From an uncultured Erwinia sp. (lineage in GTDB: Bacteria > Pseudomonadota > Gammaproteobacteria > Enterobacterales > Enterobacteriaceae), in contig CAJYIY010000014.1 in assembly GCA_913775305.1 (NCBI GenBank), forward strand, positions 1 through 53,176: 53,176 nt of DNA, written 5' to 3'. Within the stretch, counting starts at the first letter, position 1, and every line of letters begins with the position of its first letter. The position numbers and the translations under genes were made by a program. The notes beneath the pieces were generated by a model. That model ran no database searches, was not told the DNA's origin, and saw nothing but the letters and a program-made list of their open reading frames with translations. Below are positions 46,917-53,176 of this stretch, in pieces.

Positions 46917-48986
46917 TTAACGGGTTTTCGCCCGCGAGCGGGCCACACGCGCTTCACCCACCAGCGCATCGAAAATAAAGATAATTGCCAGCATCACCAC
47001 AATCAGAATCGAACCGTAGGCGATCGCCATGCCATACTCACCGTCCTCAACGCGGTTCAGGATGTAGGACGTTGCAACGCGGGTATCCGGCGTAACAAGG
47101 AAGATGATGGCGCTGACGGTGGTGATCGCCCGGACGAAGCTGTAGATCAGCGCCGAAAGGATCGCCGGACGCAGCAGCGGCAGAATGATAAACAGCACGG
47201 TGCGCAGCGATCCGGCACGCAGGCTGAGCGAGGCTTCATCGAGCGATTTATCCAGCTGGCCCAGACCGGCGATCCCCGCACGGATACCGACCGGCACGTT
47301 ACGCATCACCATTGAGATGATCACAATGGCGGCGGTCCCGGTCAGGTAAACCGGCGCACCGTTAAAGGCGAGAATGTAGGAAACGCCCGCCACGGTGCCC
47401 GGCACGGCAAAGCACAGCATGGTGGAGAATTCGATCACCTTTTTGCCGCGGAACTGCTGGCGAACCACGACATAGGCAATCAGCAGACCGAAAATGGCGG
47501 TGATCGGCGCAGCGATACCGGCATACAGCAGGGTGTCGAGCAGCGATGGCCACGCGCCGTCGCTGAAGCCCTGACCGAACAGCTTGCTGAAGTTATCCAG
47601 CGTCAGGGTGTAGTCCACGCCCCAGTTAACGGTAAAACTGCCGAAGAAGATGCTGCCGTACAGCAGCACGTTAAAGGCAATCCACACCCACAGCATCGCC
47701 GTCACCGACCACACCAGCGACACCGGCAGCGGCTGCACATCGCCCCGCGAAGATTTGCCCGAGATGGTGACGTAGGAGCGTTTACCAATCCACAGATACT
47801 GCACGCAGAATACCAGCAGCGAGAATAACAGCAGGATCACGCCCAGCGTACTGGCCGAGGTGTAGTCCAGCTGCGCACCGGTGATATAGAAGTAAATCTG
47901 CGTAGCCAGCACGTCAAAGTTGCCGCCCAGCACCAGCGGGTTACTGAAGTCCGCCAGCGACTGGACGATAACAATCAGGAACGAGTTGGCCAGCGCCGGT
48001 TTCAGCAGCGGCAGGAAGACCCGACGGAAAGTTTGCAGACGGCTGGCGCGCAGCGTGTAGGATGCCTCTTCCAGCGACGGGTGCAGGGTTTTGATCGCGC
48101 CGTCGAGGATCATAAAGGACATCGGGGTAAAGGCCAGCACCTGCGCCAGCCAGATGCCGGTAAAGCCGTACAGCCAGTTGGTATTGGTCAGGCCAAGGTA
48201 GTTGACCATAAATTCGGTCACGTAACCGGAGCGGCCCATCATCAGGGTCACCCCCAGGCCGACAACAAACGGCGGCGTCACAATCGGCAGAATCGAGAAC
48301 ACGCGGCCCAGCAGCGCCGAGCGTTTGGCGATGCGCGTGGTATAGATTGCCAGCACCATACCAAAGAAGGTACAGCCAATACCGACCGCCGCACTGAGCA
48401 GGAAGGAGTTCCAGATCACCTGCAGAATATGCTTCTGCCCCAGTACCGCCATAAACTGTAGCGGCGCAAAGCTGCCGTCATCGGCGGTAATCATCGGCTT
48501 GAAAATGGCCAGGCTCGGCCAGATGATAAACAGGCCGATCAGCGCGACGATCGCAATCAGCGACCCCAGCACAAAGCGGTCACCGCCCAGCCATTCCAGC
48601 CGCGACAGCGCAACGGTCATCACCCCGCCCAGCGCGCAGAAGATCACGACAGTGCCGTAACCCAGGCCACGTTCCAGCCAGGTGGCGCTGATCACCATAA
48701 ACAGCGCACAGCACAGCGCCCAGGCGGCGTCAAAACGATGTCGCGCCCGCGAGGCCTGGCCATGAACCGGCCGCAGCAGCAGAACCAGCGGCAGCAGCAG
48801 CCATGCCTGGCTGATGTTGACCCCGGACCAGCCGTAGGCAGCAAAAATTTCGTCAGATGTGGATTCCAGCAGGCCGTAGTCGAGGCTGTAGACCGGCAGC
48901 AGCAGATAGCCCGCCACCAGTATCGCCAGCCAGATGAAAACCGTATCCCGTCCCTGCGACAGACGCAGAGTAGTGGCATCACTCAT
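46917..48986 (-). CDS. afuB: ABC transporter fused permease AfuB
   Basis: A 689-residue permease with about 12-14 helices made of two binding-protein-dependent domains in one chain. Each half has an EAA loop that contacts the ATPase: [20 protein letters not shown] in the first and [18 protein letters not shown] in the second. An N-terminal region of extra helices (about 1-165) precedes the first domain. Fused permeases of this kind serve FbpB/AfuB importers. It lies 63 bases after afuA, behind a strong hairpin. Confidence 0.87.
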   Translation of the reverse strand: MSDATTLRLSQGRDTVFIWLAILVAGYLLLPVYSLDYGLLESTSDEIFAAYGWSGVNISQAWLLLPLVLLLRPVHGQASRARHRFDAAWALCCALFMVISATWLERGLGYGTVVIFCALGGVMTVALSRLEWLGGDRFVLGSLIAIVALIGLFIIWPSLAIFKPMITADDGSFAPLQFMAVLGQKHILQVIWNSFLLSAAVGIGCTFFGMVLAIYTTRIAKRSALLGRVFSILPIVTPPFVVGLGVTLMMGRSGYVTEFMVNYLGLTNTNWLYGFTGIWLAQVLAFTPMSFMILDGAIKTLHPSLEEASYTLRASRLQTFRRVFLPLLKPALANSFLIVIVQSLADFSNPLVLGGNFDVLATQIYFYITGAQLDYTSASTLGVILLLFSLLVFCVQYLWIGKRSYVTISGKSSRGDVQPLPVSLVWSVTAMLWVWIAFNVLLYGSIFFGSFTVNWGVDYTLTLDNFSKLFGQGFSDGAWPSLLDTLLYAGIAAPITAIFGLLIAYVVVRQQFRGKKVIEFSTMLCFAVPGTVAGVSYILAFNGAPVYLTGTAAIVIISMVMRNVPVGIRAGIAGLGQLDKSLDEASLSLRAGSLRTVLFIILPLLRPAILSALIYSFVRAITTVSAIIFLVTPDTRVATSYILNRVEDGEYGMAIAYGSILIVVMLAIIFIFDALVGEARVARSRAKTR

Positions 48987-49018
48987 AGTGTTCCCCGGAG
49001 GTTAAAGCGAAAGCGATA

Positions 49019-49037
49019 GCGCGGCAGCACGCCGCGC
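49019..49037 (-). terminator. Intercistronic hairpin between afuA and afuB
   Basis: GCGCGGC and GCCGCGC form a perfect 7-bp GC stem around a 5-base loop, 12 bases after the afuA stop, with no T-run. Hairpins after binding-protein genes often stabilise the upstream mRNA and lower downstream expression, giving more binding protein than permease. Confidence 0.55.
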
Positions 49038-49049
49038 CAAAATCGTGAA

Positions 49050-50081
49050 TTACTGGCCCATTTTCACGTCGTTAACCCACTTGTTGATCAGATGCTTACG
49101 CATCTCCGTGGCGCCGTATTTGTCCATGTCGTAGTCAATCAGCTTCAGGGCATCCAGCCTGAGGGAGTTCGGGGAGGTTTCCGCCGTGGTATTGGTCAGG
49201 ATCTGGTAGGACTGTCCCTTCTTCCACGCCAGTTCCTGCGCTTCTTTCGACAGTGCCCAGTCAACGAACAGACGGGCGTTGTCGATATTGCGCGCTTTCT
49301 TCAGGATGCTGACGCCGCCCACTTCATACCCGGAGCCTTCACACGGCGAAATCAGCGTCAGCGGCGCGCCCTTGTCTTTTTCCAGCGAATAGTCGTGCAG
49401 GAAGCCGATACCAATCGCAGTTTCTCCCCTGGCGGCGTTTCGTGCCGGGGCGATACCGGATTTGGTGTACTGGGAGACGTTAGCATTCAGCTTTTTCAGA
49501 TAATCGAAGGCCTGATCTTCGCCCCACAGCTGGGTAAAGGTGGCCAGTGCGGTATAGGCGGTCCCGGAGCTTTGCGGATCGGCGATCTGGATTTCGCCCT
49601 TGTAGATCGGATTGGTCAGATCCTTCCAGCACTTCGGTTCCGGCAGGTTTTTCTGCTTCAGACGATCGGTATTCACGCCGAAGCCCAGAATGCCGATATA
49701 GATCGCCGAAGAGTAGTTGCCTTTCACTTTGGCCGGATCGCGGAACTTCGGCATGATGTGTTCCAGCTCCGGGGATTGATAGGCCTCCAGCAGCCCCATT
49801 TCACCGGCCTGCGACTGCGGATCGAGGGTACCGCCGTACCAGACATCCGCCTGCGGGTTATTCTTCTCGGCATCGATCTTCGCCAGCGTGCTGCCGGAGC
49901 CGTTGCGGATAAAGCTGGTTTTGACATCGTATTTCTCACCGAAGGCTTTCGCTTCGGTTTCACACATAGCGTTGGTGGCGCTGCAGTAGATGACCAGGCG
50001 GCCTTTCGCCTGTGCCGCACCGGATAGTGCACTCACTGCCAGCCCGGCAGCGATCAGGGTAGAGAGGGCTAAACGTTTCAT
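49050..50081 (-). CDS. afuA: Periplasmic sugar-phosphate-binding protein AfuA
   Basis: The 343-residue periplasmic binding protein begins with a Sec signal of about 25 residues (cut near AAQAKG). RLVIYCSATNAMCETEAKAFGE, then IRNGSGSTLAKIDAEKNNPQADVWYGG, and IADPQSSGTAYTALATF resemble AfuA of Actinobacillus and its enterobacterial relatives. Those bind glucose-6-phosphate, fructose-6-phosphate and similar sugars, and were once annotated as iron binders. The UhpABC sensor genes upstream support a sugar-phosphate ligand. Automatic annotation may call it an iron(III)-binding protein. AAGGA lies 8 bases before the ATG. Confidence 0.85.
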   Translation of the reverse strand: MKRLALSTLIAAGLAVSALSGAAQAKGRLVIYCSATNAMCETEAKAFGEKYDVKTSFIRNGSGSTLAKIDAEKNNPQADVWYGGTLDPQSQAGEMGLLEAYQSPELEHIMPKFRDPAKVKGNYSSAIYIGILGFGVNTDRLKQKNLPEPKCWKDLTNPIYKGEIQIADPQSSGTAYTALATFTQLWGEDQAFDYLKKLNANVSQYTKSGIAPARNAARGETAIGIGFLHDYSLEKDKGAPLTLISPCEGSGYEVGGVSILKKARNIDNARLFVDWALSKEAQELAWKKGQSYQILTNTTAETSPNSLRLDALKLIDYDMDKYGATEMRKHLINKWVNDVKMGQ

Positions 50082-50121
50082 CAGGTTATCCTTATCGTCG
50101 AGGGTCGGCAGACCCCGTCGG

Positions 50122-51429
50122 TTACGGAGCCTGTTTAAATCTTTGCCGGTTCAGCCCGGCAATCAGCAGCGGCATCAGCAGTACGCCAATGCAGCCTGCG
50201 GCCGCGGTCAGCAGGGCAAAAAAGCCCGACCAGCCGTAATGCTGCATCAGCTGCGCCAGCGGCCAACCCGCCAGCGCGGCGCCCAGGTAGGCAAACAGGC
50301 CGAGGAATCCGGTGACGGTCCCCGGCGCGGCCTTGTGGCTGTATTCAACGGCCGCCAGACCAATCAGCATCTGCGGGCCAAAAACAAAAAAACCCAGGCT
50401 GAAAAAGCTCACCGACAGCAGTACCCGATGATGGACCGGTGCCAGCCACAGCGCCGCCATGCTGAGAAACAACCCAAAGGCAAACAGCAAAATCATCGGG
50501 GCACGCTGGCCACGAAACAGCAGATCCGATCCCCACCCGGCAAACAGCGCGCCGATAACGCCTCCCAGCTCAAACAGCGTCAGCGTGGTATTGGCGCTTA
50601 GCAGGTTGATGCCGTGGGCCTCGGTCAGCCAGACATTGCCCCAGTCGTTAAGCGCGATGCGGATCAGATAGACCAGCACGTAAGAGACGCCAAGCAGCCA
50701 GATCGTGCGATTGGCCAGAATCTGCTGGCGCAAAATATCGCGCATTGGCATCGCCGGGCTGTGCTGTTGCTGCCACAGCTCCAGCGGATCGCGCCGCCAT
50801 TCCCCCACCGTCGGCAGCCCCTGCGCGGCGGGCGTGTCACACAGCCGCCAGCAGAGTACGATACCGATCAGAATGCCCGTTATCCCCGGCAGCAGCAGCG
50901 CTGCCTGCCAGCCCCAGCGCATCGCCAGCCAGCCCGACAGCAGCGGCACCAGTGCGCCACCCAGGTTAATCGAGGTGTTCCAGCAGCCCCACCAGAAGCC
51001 GCGCTCGTTGCGCGAATACCAGTGGGTGAGCAGTTTGGCACAGGGCGGCCAGCCCCAGCCCTGGAAGAAACCGTTCAGCGTCCACACCAGCAGCAGCGCA
51101 CTCCACGAGCCGCAAAAGGTGAACACGATATTCAGCACCCCGGTGGCGATCAGCCCGCTGCCCATAAACCATTGCGCGGGCGTGCGGTCGCTGATCATGC
51201 CGGACAGAAATTTCGATGCGCCGTAAACCAGATAAAACAGCGTGCCCAGCAGGCCGATATCGGCTTTATCCAGCCCCAGCTCCAGCTGCATCACCGGCAT
51301 GACCTGGCTGATGCTGCGCCGCGTCAGGTAAAACGCGGCATAGCCGATCACCATGGTGAACAGCAGTCGCGGTCGTAAGTCACGATAGCGCTGGCTAATC
51401 TGCTCTGGCGTCAGGGTGACGGCAGCCAT
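50122..51429 (-). CDS. uhpC: UhpC, hexose-phosphate-sensing MFS protein
   Basis: A 435-residue member of the organophosphate:phosphate antiporter family with about 12 helices. YAAFYLTRRSISQVMPVMQLELGL and LYFLVYGASKFLSGMISDR-like phrases are shared with UhpC and UhpT. In the neighbourhood of UhpB and UhpA it is read as UhpC, the membrane sensor that detects external glucose-6-phosphate and activates UhpB; it may also transport. ATG 51429 has GGAGG 6 bases upstream; an upstream extension lacks support. It lies 40 bases before afuA and 90 bases after uhpB. Confidence 0.86.
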   Translation of the reverse strand: MAAVTLTPEQISQRYRDLRPRLLFTMVIGYAAFYLTRRSISQVMPVMQLELGLDKADIGLLGTLFYLVYGASKFLSGMISDRTPAQWFMGSGLIATGVLNIVFTFCGSWSALLLVWTLNGFFQGWGWPPCAKLLTHWYSRNERGFWWGCWNTSINLGGALVPLLSGWLAMRWGWQAALLLPGITGILIGIVLCWRLCDTPAAQGLPTVGEWRRDPLELWQQQHSPAMPMRDILRQQILANRTIWLLGVSYVLVYLIRIALNDWGNVWLTEAHGINLLSANTTLTLFELGGVIGALFAGWGSDLLFRGQRAPMILLFAFGLFLSMAALWLAPVHHRVLLSVSFFSLGFFVFGPQMLIGLAAVEYSHKAAPGTVTGFLGLFAYLGAALAGWPLAQLMQHYGWSGFFALLTAAAGCIGVLLMPLLIAGLNRQRFKQAP

Positions 51430-51448
51430 GTAAACCTCCGGGTCATTA

Positions 51449-51559
51449 CGGGCTAATATAGGGAAGGCATTGCGCCGGGGCATGAGACAAAGTTGGAATG
51501 AACCAGGAATTATTCCTGGTCAGGGCACAGTTTCGCGCGATTTTGTGGGCAAGTTAACA
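51449..51559 (-). promoter_or_regulatory. uhpT-like promoter region before uhpC (UhpA palindrome and CRP site)
   Basis: On the minus strand a TATATT -10 (51460-51455) gives a start near 51448. No good -35 is present. A 19-bp palindrome ACCAGGAATTATTCCTGGT at 51520-51502 is centred at about -63. A CRP-like site TGTGG-N6-TAACA (plus-strand reading, 51544-51559) is centred at -103.5, inside the end of uhpB. E. coli uhpT is activated by UhpA bound near -64 and CRP at -103.5, so the layout is the same. This would switch on uhpC-afuABC in response to hexose phosphate. The start site is predicted. Confidence 0.6.
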
Positions 51560-53058
51560 GTTATGCAGGTTCCCGGCGGCGGCGACAGCTGCCAGTCACC
51601 GCCGAGCGCCCTGACCCGCTCCTCAATGCCACGCAGACCAAAGCCGCCGCCGATGGGTTCAGTGATACCGACACCGTCGTCGCTGACGCTGAGAACCAGC
51701 AGGCCCGGCGCCTCCTCCAGCGTCACCACCACCCGGCGCGCACCCGCGTGCTTACTGATGTTGTTCAGCAGCTCCTGCACAACGCGATAGAGCGTGAAGG
51801 TCAGGGTTTCATCCGGCGGTGAAGCGCTGAGATGATAATCAAGCTGGAAATCGATGCCGCGATCGGCGAAGGAGAACTCGGCAGCCAGATGCTGTAGCGC
51901 TTTATCCAGCGCCATTTCATCCAGCACCGGCGGACGGATTTGCCGCAGCAGCTGCCGTGTGGTGTGATGAATGCGCCGCGACAGATCGCCTATCTGCCCC
52001 GCCGCCTGCCTGGCCGCAGGCGCGTCGCTGCCGCGCGCCACCAGCATCGCCTGGATCTGGATGGCGGTAATGTTCTGGCCGATCTCATCATGCAGCTCGC
52101 GGGCAATGGCTTTACGCACCTGCTCTTCCGTATCGACCAGCTGCGCCATTAGCCGGTGCCGTGCCTGTAGCTCTTTTTCCAGCTGCTGACGGTAGCGCAG
52201 CAGATGCTGAGCCAGCTGCTGCTGGCGGCTGACGGCAATCCCCAGCCCGATACCGAGCAGCGCCTGGGTGGAGAGAAACAGCTCCAGCTCGCGCAGATCG
52301 TGAAATGCCCCGCTGGCCTGCCGCGTAAGAGTGATCAGGACGCTGCCGACGATCGCTGACAGCACCCCGCCCTGCCAGCCAAAGCGGTAGGCCATCACCA
52401 CGTTAGGCAGGAACACAAAGATCAGCAGCAGGCGCTCCATTTCCGGCGCAATAGATACCTGTACGCACACGCCAATGGCGAAAATCACCGAGCACCAGAT
52501 CAGCAGCGAGGTGCGCAGTGGCGGATCGGGCATGCGCTGCGCCAGCATATCGCTGAGATGCTGCTGCTTGAGATATTCATAAATCAGGTAGATAAATGGC
52601 GTCAGCAGTATGCCACCGGTAAAGCTGGCAAGCAGAGTCTGGGTGACCGCCTCCTGTAGCCATGGGCCGATAACTACCCCCTGCAGCAGCGTATTCAGGG
52701 TGACGGCCGCCAGCAGCAGGATCAGCCGCTGCCAGTAGAGCGTGTTGCGGTGCCACAGGGTCTGACAGGCCCAGGCGGGTAGCACGCTCAGCGCAGGCGA
52801 CAGCAGCATAACCGGTTGGGTGATCAGCTGTTCCAGCTGCAGCCAGCTAATCAGGATCGCTTCCACCAGCAGCAGCGCCACCCAGTAACGCTTCGGCAGC
52901 AGGATCATCAGCGCCAGATGCAGCCCGGCGGGCAGCAGCAGCACCGCCTGCTGACCGTTCTGGCTCAGCCACAGGCCGATAGTCCACAGCGCCAGCCAGC
53001 CAAGGGCAAAAAACAGCGCCAGCATCAGCGACAGAATGACATGGCGCGCCTGCGGCAT
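51520..53058 (-). CDS. uhpB: UhpB, sensor histidine kinase for hexose phosphates
   Basis: A 512-residue kinase of the NarX/DegS class. The N-terminal half (about 1-275) is a MASE1-type membrane domain with about eight helices, as in UhpB. The dimerisation and phosphorylation helix holds His323 in ARELHDEIGQNI, and the ATP-binding domain has the N box LLNNISKHAGA and the G boxes DDGVGI and GGGFGLRGIEERV. It senses through UhpC and phosphorylates UhpA. The start overlaps the uhpA stop (TGATG). The palindrome of the uhpC promoter touches its stop codon. Confidence 0.93.
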   Translation of the reverse strand: MPQARHVILSLMLALFFALGWLALWTIGLWLSQNGQQAVLLLPAGLHLALMILLPKRYWVALLLVEAILISWLQLEQLITQPVMLLSPALSVLPAWACQTLWHRNTLYWQRLILLLAAVTLNTLLQGVVIGPWLQEAVTQTLLASFTGGILLTPFIYLIYEYLKQQHLSDMLAQRMPDPPLRTSLLIWCSVIFAIGVCVQVSIAPEMERLLLIFVFLPNVVMAYRFGWQGGVLSAIVGSVLITLTRQASGAFHDLRELELFLSTQALLGIGLGIAVSRQQQLAQHLLRYRQQLEKELQARHRLMAQLVDTEEQVRKAIARELHDEIGQNITAIQIQAMLVARGSDAPAARQAAGQIGDLSRRIHHTTRQLLRQIRPPVLDEMALDKALQHLAAEFSFADRGIDFQLDYHLSASPPDETLTFTLYRVVQELLNNISKHAGARRVVVTLEEAPGLLVLSVSDDGVGITEPIGGGFGLRGIEERVRALGGDWQLSPPPGTCITVNLPTKSRETVP

Positions 53059-53176
53059 CAGGTGTGGCTCAGTAACTGATGCTGAAGGGCAAAATGCACC
53101 AGCTCCACGGTGGTCTGACAGTTCAGCTTGCCCAGCACGTTGGCACGATGAACGTGGACGGTTTTATGGCTGAGCG
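53058..53176 (-). CDS. uhpA: UhpA response regulator, C-terminal end (cut by window edge)
   Basis: The last 38 residues of a NarL/FixJ-type response regulator: LSHKTVHVHRANVLGKLNC is the recognition helix of the LuxR-type helix-turn-helix, matching UhpA (LSPKTVHVHRAN). The receiver domain lies outside the window. It overlaps uhpB by 3 bases and is the first gene of the uhpAB pair. Confidence 0.88.
   Translation of the reverse strand, partial: LSHKTVHVHRANVLGKLNCQTTVELVHFALQHQLLSHT

Noticed and set aside
45835..50081. Iron(III) transport operon fbpABC
   Set aside because: The binding protein looks like AfuA and the uhpABC genes precede it, favouring sugar phosphates; kept only as the alternative label.

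Overview
The window is chromosomal DNA from an enterobacterium, most likely an Erwinia/Pantoea relative (Erwiniaceae). This rests on protein similarity and on gene order. The backbone amiC-argA-recD-recB-ptrA-recC-ppdC-ygdB-ppdB-ppdA-thyA-lgt-ptsP-rppH-mutH-ygdR-tas-lplT-aas-(omr)-galR-lysA-lysR-ygeA is the E. coli order, with insertions and losses. The genus is an inference; I see no species-specific marker. No rRNA, tRNA, insertion sequence, prophage or CRISPR array was seen.

1-20502: the start of amiC diverges from argA, whose upstream region carries a pair of ARG boxes. The RecBCD genes follow with the protease gene ptrA between recB and recC, then a four-gene prepilin-like cluster, thyA-lgt, and the regulatory pair ptsP-rppH. 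20503-21185: the rppH-mutH gap carries five DnaA-box-like sites and matches the place and layout of the DnaA-reactivating locus DARS2. 21186-27871: mutH, ygdR, tas, a probable Tat-exported DJ-1/PfpI protein, and the lysophospholipid pair lplT-aas; ygdQ of E. coli is absent.

27872-39507 is the accessory part. Where E. coli has only omrA and omrB between aas and galR, this genome has a tripartite RND efflux operon (adaptor, pump, outer-membrane lipoprotein), a small ribbon-helix-helix protein, a second FtsI-like transpeptidase (a PBP3 paralog) and a BisC-like molybdoenzyme. Two OmrA/OmrB-family small RNAs are present, and they are separated by the PBP3 paralog instead of lying side by side.

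39508-45122: galR with its operator, an acetyltransferase, the divergent lysA/lysR pair, and an MFS exporter with a perfect CRP half-site palindrome upstream. 45123-53176: the aspartate/glutamate racemase gene ygeA sits just downstream of a UhpABC-AfuABC locus. This locus joins a hexose-phosphate sensing relay (UhpA, UhpB, UhpC) to an ABC importer of the AfuABC family. The region between uhpB and uhpC has a -10 element, a 19-bp palindrome centred at -63 and a CRP-like site centred at -103.5. That is the geometry known for E. coli uhpT, and suggests that UhpA and CRP drive uhpC-afuABC. This promoter and the Omr/PBP arrangement are the most interesting observations.
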